Positions 13,442-26,434 of a stretch of DNA of 64,000 nt are shown piece after piece (position 1 is the first letter of the stretch; every line of letters begins with the position of its first letter). This stretch comes from Capillidium heterosporum (taxonomy: Eukaryota; Entomophthoromycota; Entomophthoromycetes; Entomophthorales; Capillidiaceae). Location of the stretch: the NCBI GenBank assembly GCA_016630905.1, contig WBMQ01000001.1:1364001-1428000 (forward strand). Direction: 5' to 3'. Both the position numbers and the translations under genes were made by a program. The notes beneath the pieces are model-generated. The model had not been told where the DNA came from. It searched no databases and worked only from the letters and a program-made list of their open reading frames with translations.

Positions 13442-14000
13442 TGGGTTATGTATATAGCGCTAATCACATTCAAACAATTTTGGTTTGACAAACTACGCTA
13501 CTTGATTTTCTATTCAAAATATAATACCTTATAAAAGTGGCTCTAAGTCAAATGGGTTAACGGCCCTATACTTAGGTTTCTTATATTATATCTTCAAAAT
13601 GTGGCTTAGTTTAGATTTTTTATAAAAGTACTTTAGCTCTAAGCTACACTGCCATTTAAAATATTAATATTAATACTCCAACCATACAACAATTTCAACC
13701 ATATCGTATACTGACAATTATTTTATAAAGTTTCGAATACATTCTATTCACTTGAATAGAAGCATTGGATTTGAGCTTTTGATAGCAGATGTGAATTTTC
13801 AAAGCATTTGGTTAACATAATCTTTTTCATACAATTAAATCTAACTGTACCTGCAATAAACATTATTTTGTAAAACTATATATTGCTATACACTCCAATA
13901 TACTTCTAAGTATAAAAATCCATCATCAAAATAAAAGTTTATTATCGCAATGTAAAATGTAAGGGATGTAGGTATACAAAAGTTCTAATCACATTCTAGT
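13442..14000. other. Intergenic, convergent RICTOR / UPF0643 ends
   Basis: This AT-rich spacer lies between two converging stop codons. No gene or RNA was seen. It should contain both 3' processing regions; AATAAA-like hexamers occur. Confidence 0.5.
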
Positions 14001-14616
14001 TTACAACCTCCGGATGTGCAGATATTTCTCATTGGCATTTTTGACGATGGAGTACCGCTCCAGTAAATAGGACTTGTACATCCTTGATGCCAGTCGGACT
14101 GCCTTCAAATGCAAAGGTTTCGTAGTGGCTAACTTAGCAAACTCATAGTTGGCCCAAATACACATGGCTAGGCATTCGCGATGTTGGTTGAGATCACCGT
14201 ACCAATACTTCAACAACCCACCAGACTTTTTAGCTTCTTCGTGCGCCAAGTGATCAGCCTCGTACAGCTTTTTGGCATCGGCATCTTCGTTTCGAATGGA
14301 TCGGAAAACAACTACGAACCAGTCGCCTTCAGGCACTTGGGTTTAATTCTTGAACCACTTCATCCCAGTTGAAATTCAGTTCTAAAGGAGAGTAAGCATA
14401 ATCTTTGGTGATGGTATGTAACTTTTGCAAAGCTACACTAAATTGGATATCAATAGGGCGTAACTTCAACCCAATTTCGTTAGCTTCCTCACTTACAACA
14501 ATGTTCTCGTTGGTGATAGAGCGGTCGGGATCAGCTTTTAGTAGTTCTTTTTCAAAGTCATCGTTTTGACCTTTGTCTTTCTTGGGAATTAGTTCGGCTT
14601 TGGACTGGGTTAGCAT
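14001..14616 (-). CDS. UPF0643-family protein, one +1 frame break
   Basis: The second half (14336 to 14001) has the UPF0643 landmarks: GDWFVVVFRSIRN, HEEAKKSGGLLKYWYG, CIWANYEFAKLAT, and a conserved tail MYKSYLLERYSIVK. These fungal proteins (for example in Schizosaccharomyces pombe) have no established biochemical role. The N-terminal half starts at 14616 (MLTQSKAELIPKK) and contains LRPIDIQFSVALQKLH and FNWDEVVQ. The halves are in different frames: the first reads Asn-Pro-Ser-Ala and stops at a TGA near 14330, while the conserved frame resumes after skipping one base near 14335-14341 to give NPVPEGDWF or NQVPEGDWF. No intron fits. Rejoined, it is about 205 residues, normal for the family. 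Confidence 0.8.
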
Positions 14617-15685
14617 CGTAAAGTAAAATACAACCTTTAGTTGCTGATCTTGATTTAAATAGGATTGTCCTACCTTGATTGAGCTTATATCACCTGGAAA
14701 TGATATACCTTTCTCCTACGATGATACCATAGTATTGGAATGTGGTGTTAAAGTTAATTTGCAGGAATGTAGCACTATATTCAGAATTTACAATTTCGCA
14801 ATTTTCAGTAAATATGGCCCAAACGCTTAGTAAAATTGTCCCATAGTTGGAAGTAGAGGTGGCAATCCTATTTTGACATAAAGAACTATGCCAAGTTTCA
14901 CTTAAATGATATTTCTAAATATAGTGCTGAAAGAATTTGTAGCTTAATTGTTTTATAAAATGGAATTGTGGGTTTTTAAGCTTTTTGTTGTAAAAGTATC
15001 GAGGGATTTGAATCTACTGCCATCACAAATATATTTTACACTTTTTACTTGCAGATATCTTTATCGTTTCATTAGCCCATCTCCAAGGGATATGAAAAAG
15101 ACATGGAATAAAGGCAGCTAAAGTAAAAAGCATTTGCTGTTACGATTATTAATCTTTACCCCTTTAAGCATATCCCAAACTTTCTCCAATAAACCGGTTT
15201 TCACTTTGAAATGAAAACTTTTCATAAATACCGTTCCAGTTTGGAAACATCCGAAATTCAAACAAACATATCCAGAGGGTAGAAATAAAACTAAATCAAT
15301 AATCAGCCTTAGTATTTTTCGATTATTTTGCATTCCCTTGGCTCACCCATTTTAATGTACATGGTTTAATGATGAAGCTACAGTGTAAAAATAGATCGAG
15401 TATAAGCGTATCGAATGCTTTTATTGAGATCCGTAAACGAAACTCAAATAGTTCTACAGTAGGATTCTTGTGGCATGACTTTTGGCGTTGATGCTATTTT
15501 GCTATTAAAGGGAATGTCATCAGCATCGAACACCAGACTAATATTGTAGGAGCCCTAAGTTTATATCGATATCAGTGCCCTGGAGCAGCTATAAAAGTAT
15601 ATAATAGCCATTAGACAAAAATATAGGCTTTTGTTCGAAACTATACAATCAAGTAGTAAATGATTGGAGTAGACACATTAATCTT
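14617..15685. other. Intergenic
   Basis: AT-rich interval between the UPF0643 start and the TLS1 stop. The open frame at 15118-15333 (-) has no recognisable family and no splice partners. Nothing is supported. Confidence 0.45.
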
Positions 15686-16561
15686 TTATTTCAAATGTTT
15701 CTTTTTGAACTTGTTCATAAGTTCAACATCGGACAGAACTTTGGTGTCGTTCTTCTGCAAGAAAGGTATAGCAGGATTGTCTTGAAGTTCGTTTAAACTG
15801 TTACCATTTTTACTATCATCTTCCAACTGCTTCTGCAATAAAGCTTGCTTCACCTTTTCAGTAGCTTCAATGTTATCTAACTTAGTTCTTTAGAATTTTT
15901 AAATTTAATTAGTATAAAAAGTCATAACTATACAAACTTACTCAATGCCCAAATCGACTTCTGGTATAGGCGGTTAACATAGATGCACTCAGCATGACAT
16001 TCCCTTCTTTTACAACTTGGTTTGGCTTTATTGGTAGGTCTCGCACTTTATCCTTCTGGCTATCTTTACTTTCAGTAGTGGGGTCGGCGTTCCGGTTGTA
16101 GATAGACTTCATTTTATCTTCAATGTAAGCTAGCATGTGCTTATCTAGGTCCATGACATTGGTCTGGGTGGTGAAAGAGTCCATCATCATCTTCCTAACA
16201 GTGTCCGATTTGCTGTTACCAGTATCTGGTTCGGATTCTAGCTGTTGAATGGCTTCTTTGGTCAGCTTCTTTAATTTATTGAGGTGCGGCTTGTACACTT
16301 TTTCTAACTTCCTCAATTCTAGAATGGACTGTAGCTTGTTTATGCTATGAAAATAGTAAGTAACTAAATAATAACACTATTTTACTTTGTTTCTGAATCT
16401 ACATCGTTCTCTTCATTTTCTTCTTGATCGATATCCCGCTTCCTTCGTAAATTAGCTGCCTTCTTAGCTCGGTTCGATTTATTTTTGAAAAGCTTGGAGA
16501 TATCATCTTCCTCTTCTTGTTGTGTCTTGTCTTTGATTTCTTTGTCGTTAACGTTTTCCAT
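15686..16561 (-). CDS. TLS1: TLS1 / C9orf78 (Hep59) splicing factor, one +1 frame break
   Basis: Three exons with introns near 16340-16384 and 15895-15950 give about 257 residues. The N-terminus is acidic and lysine-rich (DDISKLFKNKS), then SILELRKL, a Thr/Gln stretch FTTQTNVMDLDKHMLAYIE, and the family core EGNVMLSASMLTA-IPEVDLGIE, followed by KLDNIEATEKVKQALL and a basic tail FKKKHLK. C9orf78/Tls1 binds the Brr2/Prp8 region of the spliceosome. The core motif is broken: after GCC (Ala) one T at 15968 must be skipped to read ATA CCA GAA GTC GAT; the unshifted frame stops seven codons later. The true start may be further upstream, because an in-frame open stretch precedes the ATG after a possible 3' splice site. 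Confidence 0.82.
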
Positions 16562-17225
16562 TACTGCACTTGAATTTGCTAAAACTTGCTCTTCAGTAGT
16601 TCTTTAGAAAGTTGAAAAATAAGCAACTTGATGAACAAAGCCCATAGGTCTAAATTATTTGCGAAATCTGCAATTATTTTTACAATTTTGTCAGTTTCTT
16701 GCCATTTCTTCAAATATATATCATTCGAATGCCTATGGGAAAATGATATATATTTTAGTAAAGCCTACTGTATTATTCAAAGTAAATTTAAACAACATTT
16801 ATTTAAAACTACATAGTGTATTCTATATCTTCTAAATATCATCTTAGATTAAAATAGCTTTCACTTTACCTTTCAACTTTACAAGCCATATATATAATTT
16901 AAAAATGCAAATTTGTAATTAAACTGGTCAATAGTAAACTGCATATTTATCCTAAAATATATGTACAGCTTCTTAACATTCCTATATTTCTATCGATTTC
17001 TAGTTTATCTAATTGCTTACAAAATGATTAGTTTAATTCCTTTGTTTTATTAAGCAGATAGTATATTTATCATACGATTAGCTATATACCAATAAGAAAA
17101 CAATAAATAGCTTATCATAGTTTATATATAAAGCATCCATTTAAAAGAAAATAGCTTTACTTCAATTGAAAGCAAACCATAAAAAAACTCTTCACAATAC
17201 GCACTCCAAATAAAATCCAATAAAC
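16562..17225. other. Intergenic, AT-rich
   Basis: No gene seen. It may contain a short 5' exon of TLS1 at its left end and the 3' untranslated region of the prion-like gene at its right end. Confidence 0.4.
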
Positions 17226-18956
17226 TTAGGCAATTTTCTTGGAGGATTGACCAACCATGATACCTCGGTTGGTAGTCTGAATTTGGTTATTGGGACCGGT
17301 TTGCGTCCCCAAGTTGTGGTTGTCCCTAGAGTTACTATCGCTGTTGGTTCCACTGTTGGTCTTGTTCGGATTAGTTATGGTAACTTTAACAGGCTGTCGG
17401 TGGTTCAAATTGACTTGATGTTGGGGTGGTAGACCGGTGTGGGGGCCTGGTAGACCTTGAGGGCCGGGGTGTCCCTGTAGACCTTGGGGTGGGAAGGGAT
17501 GGTGGCCGGGGTAGGGTCCGTGGTTGAAGGGGGCACCGATATGTGGGGGGTACATGTTGGGAGGAGGACCTTGGTTGGGGAAGTTAGGGTAAGGGTGCTG
17601 GGGGTAGGGGTTCATGTTGAAGTTGTTATGGGACTGCCCCATAGGGTTACCGTAAGGGGGGTAGGGATGTTGGTACAGGTTCATGATATGCTCGGGAGGT
17701 GCGTGAGGCATGCCGACGTAACCCTGGTTGGGAGCATTGCCTTGGATAGGACCGTTGGGTCCTTGTTGGTGGCTGTACGGGTTGTTGGGCGGGAACTGGG
17801 CAAACGAAGCTTGGGGTTGCGAAAGTGAGAACGGAGGTTGAGTAGCAGCAGGCTGCATATGAGGCGGCATATTCCCTTGGGCCATTAGATGAGGTGCCAT
17901 CTGGTTAAATGGTGGGTTGGAAGGTGGTCCGGTAGTAAAAGGAGGCTGAGAACTGGCTGGCTTTGGTTGCAATTCGTTTTGTTTCGTGGACGGGTTCGTA
18001 GGCTGGGCAACCGGGTTCTTTACCTGGGAGAGACTGGGAATTGGTGCTGGAGCCGATGCTGATACTGGTGCTTGGGTTTGCTGAACTTCATGAGGTACGG
18101 CCTGAAGTTCTACAGGCTCTGGCTTGGTAAATATACCACGCTTCTCATCCATGGTGAGCTCAGATTGATTAAGCATAACAATTCCACCTTCAGGGACAAC
18201 GACATGAGTATAGAGTTTGATGTTTTCAAAGTCGGAATCGTCGAATACAGGCTTTTCAGAGTTGTAGGCGCTATCTGTGTAATTGATCTGTTTCAACGAA
18301 TTGCTGATTGATTTGTAGGTTAAGTCACTGCTGGGAGAAATAGGGGATTTGGAGCCTTCAGATAATTTCAAAAGCTGGGCAATTAAGCTGGTTTTATCAC
18401 GACATTCATCAGACTGCAGATGGTTTACAAAAGATACAATGCCCTTGTCCGCGTTAAGAGGTAAATTTGCATTGTGGACAAGGAACTTGAAAAGGTCTAC
18501 TAGGCTGCTTGAATCGGTTAAATTGACTGAAGTTCTGCTCCTTTGAGGCTTGCTTTGCTTTTTTAATTCAACTTCGCTAGCGTTTTTACCGGGTCCATTG
18601 TCTTTAGTTTTCTTGGATTTCTCCACCAGCTGAAGCAAATGATCAAATTTACCTTTTAATTTGGCCAAAAGCTCTTTCCCACCCTCGGAGTTGCTGGCTA
18701 CTGAGTCTTGATACTTTTTGACTAGATCCTCATACTCTTTAACTTCAGCACCAGGGAAACTTGGTAAAAGCTTGAGACTCTCAACGTAGCTAGAACTTTT
18801 CGCAAAGTCGAATCTGTCAGTTGAATTTGCGGGATCTTTTTGTGCTTCGGCACCTGGTTTCGTAGAGCTGGAGCTGCTATGCTTGTTCTGTGCTTTTCCA
18901 CCGCTTTTCTTACCCGAGCTTCGCGGGTTGGTGGTACTCTTAGTTTGTTGGGACAT
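17226..18956 (-). CDS. Uncharacterised 576-residue protein with prion-like P/Q/N/G/H-rich C-terminal half
   Basis: A single uninterrupted exon, unusual in this intron-rich window. The first 70 residues are Ser/Lys-rich and probably disordered. Residues about 50-230 are predicted helical with charged blocks (YEDLVKKYQDSV, GKFDHLLQLVEKSKK, IVSFVNHLQSDECRDK). Residues about 235-275 hold a short ordered-looking stretch (LYTHVVVPEGGIVML, ELTMDEKRGIF). From about 290 to 576 it is low complexity, rich in Pro, Gln, Asn, Gly, His and Tyr. No family was recognised. Such composition is common in RNA-binding or phase-separating proteins, but no RNA-binding domain is visible. Codon use resembles neighbouring real genes. 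Confidence 0.75.
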   Translation of the reverse strand: MSQQTKSTTNPRSSGKKSGGKAQNKHSSSSSTKPGAEAQKDPANSTDRFDFAKSSSYVESLKLLPSFPGAEVKEYEDLVKKYQDSVASNSEGGKELLAKLKGKFDHLLQLVEKSKKTKDNGPGKNASEVELKKQSKPQRSRTSVNLTDSSSLVDLFKFLVHNANLPLNADKGIVSFVNHLQSDECRDKTSLIAQLLKLSEGSKSPISPSSDLTYKSISNSLKQINYTDSAYNSEKPVFDDSDFENIKLYTHVVVPEGGIVMLNQSELTMDEKRGIFTKPEPVELQAVPHEVQQTQAPVSASAPAPIPSLSQVKNPVAQPTNPSTKQNELQPKPASSQPPFTTGPPSNPPFNQMAPHLMAQGNMPPHMQPAATQPPFSLSQPQASFAQFPPNNPYSHQQGPNGPIQGNAPNQGYVGMPHAPPEHIMNLYQHPYPPYGNPMGQSHNNFNMNPYPQHPYPNFPNQGPPPNMYPPHIGAPFNHGPYPGHHPFPPQGLQGHPGPQGLPGPHTGLPPQHQVNLNHRQPVKVTITNPNKTNSGTNSDSNSRDNHNLGTQTGPNNQIQTTNRGIMVGQSSKKIA

Positions 18957-19728
18957 TGTTCAACTAAAACTTTTTCAAGATTAAATTTTTTGGACTTTAA
19001 TTCTTCAATTTGAATGACAAACACGATTAAGGAGAAATTACGCAAACTATAATTTGAAAACAGCTTCTTAATTGGTGGATACTCTATATTTTCCGATTTA
19101 GTCAGATTACAAAGAAACACATGTAACTCCTTTACCATACCATCACCACTAATCACTCTGTAAGACGTACGCCTTCGTATAGGAAACCAATAGGTAGTAA
19201 TTCATATATAAATAGTATCCACTTTTTATCAAAGTAATGGTGAGCCTTAAAGGTTGGCAAAGTTTTGTACTATGGCTTATGGCTTCTATTCATTACCAGC
19301 TCATACAGATCAAGAATATATAGCTATGTTGGCATTTACCACTATAAAACAACGAGTTGCCAACCTTTTGTATCTGTGGTCTTCTACGAAATCAAAAGGC
19401 TTCTTTAGAGGCTTATAGGAAGGTATACAAGTCTCAATAAATGAAGTCAGAAATATTGCCACATTCTGCTCTAAAACCAAAATCTGAACTTCTAAAACCC
19501 CTAACTTCATTTGACTAAGAATTCAGACCATGACGTAGATTCCCAATCTTATCAACCAAACTAAACTTCATCAATACAACTTAGGAATTCTACAATCGGT
19601 TGAATTGCCATCAGTATACGAGCATCTCCCCAACATCAACATCTTTAGGCAGCACTAAGAAATATCCACTTTGCACTAAAGACTAACTTTAAACTAAATA
19701 TACCATACCAACTAGTTACAATTTTATT
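18957..19728. other. Divergent intergenic region between the prion-like gene and RAV1
   Basis: This should hold both promoters. Open frames at 18957-19156 (-) and 19310-19510 (-) have no support. No RNA gene was seen. Confidence 0.45.
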
Positions 19729-22700
19729 ATGCTACCGACTCAGAGCTTCAATGGTAGTCCAACTCCCTCCCTACCTCGAGGTTACGTAGCAAAGTACTGG
19801 GATGAAATACTCTACATGGTACCTTTTTGTCTTTAATTCGCTTTTATATATTCCATGGTCTTAAATTTTAACTCTATCCTATTTTTAGTTTTACAGTTCC
19901 GCTTCAACTTTAGTAATAACCAATTGGTTGAACCAACATATCCAATCCGTTAATTTAAAAGAGAGAGATGAAGATGAAAGCGAGAGCTTCAACATCCAAT
20001 GTTTATCTTTTTGTAGTAGCGATGGCAAGGTAAATTTAGCTTTTAAACTCAACCGAACTCATTTTTATATTAGCTGGCGGTAGCCTACTCCAACAAAGTT
20101 TATATTTTAAAACCAAAAGCAACAACAAAAGTAAATTCGGAAGCAAAGGTATCAAATAAAGCCACCTCAACATCTTTGTTAATGAGTTTTAGAATGCTAT
20201 ATGGGAGGTTGAAACAACAATTAAAACTGTAGATAAAGTTTCTAATCTGGTCTGGCTCGATAGAGGTATCATTTAAAATTGGACTTTTTTAATATTTTTA
20301 TAGACAAGTTGATTATAAGCGGATCTAGAATGGAACTGTACCAGCTATTTACCACAACTCCTTTTTTAGAATGGTCGGAACCGTAATATTTTGAATATTA
20401 ATTTAACTCAGATCTAATTTCATTTACTTCTAGAATCTCAAAGGCACTTTACATCACAGAAGTTTCCCCAGATGGGCTTTGGTTAGCTACTATCCACTCA
20501 GTAAGTACAAATTTGAATTATTGTATTTAACATTGGCCTAACACTGTTTACTAATATAGGATGATCCAATAGTAAAAATCTGGTCGTTGAAACCAGACTC
20601 ACAGCTTGGTAACAAAACCCATATACCAAATAATCGCTAACACTTTACGTCCAGGAAACGTACGGTTGTTCAGTTATATTAGGCATCCAAAACCAGTTCA
20701 CAATTTGGAGTGGAAATCCAGTCTAACATCCGAAGGGTAATTTTAGTTTATTATACCTTTCATTATTCTAACCACACAGACAGTTTGCCTCTGCTCTTTA
20801 CAACATGTCGGGATGGTATATTTCGTTGCTGGACCAACTCCAACCCTCATCAACCTCTCCAGTTTTACCTGTGTAGTACGATCGATCCCGGGCAGTGGTC
20901 TACTAGCTGTAACCAAGTGGATACAGATGGAAAACATAGATCAACCTGGGATGCTCCATTTCACTGGGTGGACTCCGGTGTTGTCTCCGAACTCGCACTA
21001 CGGGAGTCAAGGAGATGGCAGGAGATACACGACCCTACCGACCCCAACACCAATTGCCAAGTTACGGCAAGTGCTGGTCTGCACACCCTCTTGGAGCTTG
21101 CACAGAATCCATCCCCTCTTCTTTATCAGATCCAACATGACGGAGCGTTGGTTATGTGGCGCTTAGAAGGGCTTTCAGATGTTCCTTTCAGCCAACCGAG
21201 AGCGCTGGTAGTCGCCAAGCTGTTCGGTGCAGTTACTGTGAACCAAGATTCGACCTTTGATGGGTTTGCGATGGCCCTACCGAATCCCCGAACTTTACAG
21301 TTAGAAGGTAAGAAATTGAATAATATCCATTTAACCCTTTTATTAGGAACCAGATATCCGGCTGAACTTTCCCTATTTTCACAAGGTACTGATGGAACAA
21401 TCGAGCACTTTACTTTAGGTCTCAGTCAGTTGCTGTTCAGTGATCAGCACGGGGGTGAATTCTACTCCCGGACCGCTTGGCCCAGCTACATGCATACCAT
21501 AAGCCAAATAATACCAGCACCGCCTCCAAAGTATAAATCCAGTTCAGACCCTTCAAGAGTGATCTGTTTAGGTACGGAGGGTACTATCGATATATGGGCT
21601 GTTGACTACAAGCCGGTAAGAATACTTGGATGATTTAACTTCTAAAGGTTTTAGGATATAGCTCAGCCGTTTTACAAGCCCAAATTGGGTCTGAATTTTG
21701 GAAAGGATATCAAACTGGCTCGATGGATTGACTTTGGTAAGTATTTGGGTTTGAAATTTTTAGTGACCTGACTTTTTTAGAACATTTGGTGGTGGTGAGT
21801 AGTACGGAATGTAATTTATATCGGCTTGGGGGTGGTATAAATTCCCAACCGTGCCTTGTTTACGAGTTTAAACTGAAAGGTGATAAAGACTTCACCTCAA
21901 CCTTTGATCTTGTCGTCAAGCTGTTGCCTTCCAAACTCCCTACAACTGCATCGACTGATCAATTAAGCTATCGAATTCTGCTTTTAAGCTCAAATTCAAA
22001 CATGAAATCTATATCAACTTTCTCCTCAACAGTATTTAAACTTCCAAAAGGTACCTTTAATTGCATTACTATGCTTATATCTTATTTTTCCAGGGGAATG
22101 TTCGAAAAATATCATCTTACTTGATGAAAGTGGCTCACTAAATCAACCTCTCAAGTCCTCAATCTACAGTTGGTTAACTGAAGATGAAGTGATGCCGCTG
22201 GGTTTCATCCACTATGAAAGTGAAGCTAAACGCCTTACTCTATTCCAACTAGACGACAATGGAGTTCATTTCAATAGAACTGGAGAAGCTAAATTGAATG
22301 AAGTTCCCGAGTCAGCTAGCGTCCGACAACTTTCTTGTTTTGGAGATGGTGTTTTAATATTAAGTAGCCTTTTACCATTCATTTCCATTCACTTATTTCA
22401 TTTTCATTTAGGATTGGAATCGAATGAAGGGCATTACTTGTTAGCGTACCATATCGGTGGGCTAGCCTTTAATTTCGTAACATATCAGCCTATTGAATGG
22501 AGGTAAATTCTTTTATATGCTCTAAATTTATTAAATTTTGGAATAGCCCTAAAGACCCAATTACCGGCATTAGCTTTGTTACGAATCATTCCAGCACACC
22601 AACTTTAACCGTTGCCACGTCTAATTCTCTCAAGCTATTTACAAAACCGGTAATATCTTCAGATAAAATACCAAAGTGGATAAACTATGCGACCTTACCT

Positions 22701-25700
22701 GTATCTAGGTTTGTTTTATTGATTATCCATAATTACTCAGCCTATATTTAATGTTAGTGAGAATCCCCTGGCAAACTTTGCTCTAACCTGGGACGGTTCC
22801 GCTATCTTAGCCTCCGGCTCCCATCTCACCTTCTTTGGAAAATGGCTCCCTGAATCCGCTGTCACTTCAAGTATTATAACACAAAATCTACCTAACTTTA
22901 TTTTTTCAAGAATTGAACTCCGATACCATAGGCTTAATTCGTACTTGCCACAGCTTATCTACGCAGTTACAACGTCCGTTACCACACTATCATCCTGCTG
23001 TAATTAATGAATTCCTCCGATGGGGTAAGTTTTTAAGATTTTTCACGGTTACTAATTTGTCTGTTGGTCAACAAAGGGGATTTTGACGTCACCGACAAGA
23101 TTCTTAATCATCTCAACGATATGATCCAACACCAGGATACTTTTCTGGAGGAGTCTAAGCTGATTGTCCCACCACTCCCCTTACAAACCTTCTTTTCTGA
23201 CGTAAGTACCTCTGAAAATTTTATCAAAAGCTTAATATGTAAAAAGGTCGATCTTGATACTGGGTCTGATTCGAATCTAGAGAGCTCACAGTCTTTCTTG
23301 TTTTCCACCGGGTACCTATATTATATAACTATGGTTTTTAAACTTCCATTTTGATTCTATAGATCCGAGTACAAAGCCCGTGCTCTATCCGAATATCAGA
23401 TAAAAGCCCTAGTGGAAATTTTAGGAAAGTTGCAGGTCCTCGGCTTGACTCCTGAAGACCAGTTGTGGCTCAGTCGAGTTATTCAATCCCTTGCCAAAGT
23501 TCAGAAGCTGAAACTTGCCATGGATCCGTTGGGCTTCAGTTGCATCTCTGAAGTTTATATCGGCTACGGAAAGCTCGTGAAATCCCCAGATAACTCTCAG
23601 GTAGATGTCGACAATCTCAGCATAAGCAGCGATACAATAGTATTTGCCTTGCATAGCAACAGCCAGGTATTTTACTGACATTATTTGATACTGATATATA
23701 TATCTTTTTTATCATTGAAGGACCTTTTGATAAGCGAGTGTAGCGCCCTGTTTGGTCCCGTAAATTCCATAAGTAGCTTTACACGATTTGGATTCCCTTA
23801 TTGGATTCAAAGTGATTCTACTTTGGTAAATCTCCAGTATCAACTAACTCTACTAACTTTCCTCAACTAAATAGCGAAGAGAAGTTGAATCCTTAGCTCG
23901 AAACCAGTATCTTGCCGACAAGGATCCGGTTCAATGTTCGCTACTCTACCTCGCTCTCAACAAGAAGAAACTCCTGCTAGCGCTGTGGAAAACGTCGACC
24001 TACCACCCGGAGCATCAAGTTATGATTAAATTCTTGAGCAACGACTTTAGTTTGCCGAGATGGCAGACTGCTGCTCAGAAGAACGCGTTCAAGCTCATTG
24101 GGTGCCAGCGTTACGGTACATTTTATTTTTAATATGGGTTTTGATTTCCAAATCTTAGGTTATGCTGCTGCTTTCTTCCTACTGGCTGGGAAACTCAAGG
24201 ATGCGGTCAACATCTGTTTACGCTATCTTGAGGATCCAGGCCTTGCTTTACTTGTCTGTCGGTGCTACCAAGGTTAATTTACACATCCCAGTTATAATAA
24301 TATGTCTTTATTTAGGTATTGATGGAGAGGAAACGCTACGAGTCATTCGGGAGAACCTTCTGCCTGAAACCATCCGGTCTGGAAATCGTCCTATGCTCCA
24401 CTTGCTCCTATGGTGGTTAAATTTTAAGCCCCTTGCATTCGAAGCCCTGACTACTCAGAATCTCGATCAACTTCAAGCAGAGCTTCAACTCGAACCCATC
24501 CCAAATACAGCTGCGCTATCTACTCCATCCCTACATCTTTATTCGAAGCTTAAATCGCTACCAGCTAATCCCAACCGTAGCAATTCTCAACTAGAAGTTC
24601 AGCTGATTGTGGAAACCGCCTCCAATTACCAATCCCGTGGAATGCCGGTACTCGCTCTCTACAGCTTGGATCAGTTCCAGTTCCAACCCACCGCTACCGA
24701 CCTTGACGAGGTTACTGACGAGCCCGATAGCCTGGAGCCAGAAATAAAAGTGGTTGAGTCCAGTCCTAAAGACTTGTGGTCTTGGAACACCCCGAAACCC
24801 TCCAAGCGGATGTCCCTACTGCTAAGCGAAGGATCCAAGCCCACTACTGCCCCGTCCACACCAGCCATCGATAGCGGCCTTATCGATTTTGATGATTGGG
24901 GCTGGGACAGCTCAATCGTAAAGAAATCCACCACATCCAACTTATTCGACCAACCTAAGGCTGAGCTTGCATCAACCGAAACCAGCGACCTATTGATCTT
25001 ACCGACCAACCAGCTGATCGAACTAAATGGACTACGTCATCGATTGGCCTACCAGCTCCATCTTACCGTCCTAAATGCTCTAGCTGCCAGCCAGCTGCCG
25101 TCCACGTTACCCAAGCCCATTGTCTCCGAGTACTTGGATGACGTCAAGGAAGGTATCCAAATGCTATGCCAGGCCTTCCAGCTGGATACGAGCCTCTACG
25201 ACGCCATACTAATCCAAGCCACCGTGACTATGGACATCCCCTCCATTGGATTCGATCTGCTATTCCAGGGGATACTGAACGGACAGTCGGACCCCAGGCC
25301 TACTGTGGATTCCCTGTTAACTGTAGGTGGCCTCCTCCTAGCTGACAGTTTAACCGGTTCAACTGCCAAGCTGAAGCCTGGAACCTATGTCTCAGCTGGT
25401 CGCATCTCCAAATGGGTCGTTGATACCCTGGAGCAGTTCCCCAAGTGGTCAATCGCCCTACGGTTAGAAAATGGCAGTGGTAGTGGTAACGGCAACTACA
25501 ACATCTTCCGCCTGCAGCTCACTTCGTTAGTGCTCCTTCTCCTTCTCTTAATCAACACGGTGCGGACGCGTGATTATTTCAAGCTGCTAGCCCTGCTAAC
25601 ATTGTGGAAGCCGTTAATTCTGGCTGTAAGGCACGACCTGGACAACCTCCAACTTCAAATCAAAAATTTAGTTGACGGCCTCAGCGCGAACTTACGACCC

Positions 25701-26135
25701 AAGTCTCAATTCAACATGGACCTGGACCTGGACCTCAACTTTGACTTGGATCATTTCGAGATGGACAAAGACCTCAAATTAAAGTTCAATGGGCAGGAAG
25801 GTTCCAAAAACAAAGGTCCAGACGCCGAACTCAAGGTTATTGAGGAACGGCTCCTGATAAGTAAGGTCCTGGCTTTTACCCTGCCCTCCATAAGTCAGTT
25901 AGTATTGAGTTTCCGACCCGATTCGGGACTATCTACCTCCTTGATCCCACTAGCAGTCACCATTTTAGAACCTCTATTACTTATCCAAACCGAACTCAAC
26001 TCCAAGAAGGTGGAGTCTCCATCCCTACCTTTCCAACTTATGGAGGACCAAGAGGATCCTTACGCTATAGCTCATGACGCTTACTTCGAAACCAAGTACA
26101 AAGCCAAGATTTGGGAATTGGTTTCCAACTGTTAA
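19729..26135 (+). CDS. RAV1: Rav1 / DMX-like WD40 protein (RAVE complex, V-ATPase assembly)
   Basis: About 22 short introns, all junctions in frame, give roughly 1,800 residues. N-terminal beta-propeller strands (DDPIVKIWSL, LPLLFTTCRDGIFRCWT) are followed by a long middle with WD-like segments (LGTEGTIDIWAVDY), then the Rav1 C-domain: FPYWIQSDSTL, ARNQYLADKDPVQCSLLYL, LNKKKLLLALWKTS, IKFLSNDFSLPRWQTAAQKN, YAAAFFLLAGKLKDAVNICL. The last exon (24320-26135) is long and uninterrupted. Rav1 regulates reassembly of the vacuolar proton pump. An open frame beginning at 24162 reads through an intron in the wrong phase; the true frame there is GYAAAFFLL. The ATG at 19729 gives MLPTQSFNG and is the best start seen. 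Confidence 0.9.
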
Positions 26136-26434
26136 AGTGCGATATAGAGTTAGTGAGGCTGAGGGTTCAAGTTTGTAAATTTTAGATTTGGTGAGTCAAC
26201 TCTCTTTTAATAAAATTTAAGATCAACTATATCTGTACATCTTAAATACAACTGATGATCTATTGCCATTTTAGTATTAAATCAAAACAAAGCTATATGT
26301 ATGTTTTAAAAAACAACTTTGGGCCATCATTATTTTTATATAAAGTTTAAATTTTAAAATTGGATGCATTGGGCTACTTGAAGCCGAAGCTCTAGCCAAA
26401 CTAAAACGTAAGCTGCACCTCAAGGTCCAAAGTT

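Noticed and set aside
18722..19156. Overlapping minus-strand frame of 144 codons
   Set aside because: It overlaps the start of the prion-like gene in another phase and looks like a shadow of its biased sequence.
24162..24320. Open frame start at 24162 as the N-terminus of a separate gene
   Set aside because: The conserved Rav1 frame here is GYAAAFFLLAGKLKD in another phase, followed by an intron; the open frame is a read-through artefact.
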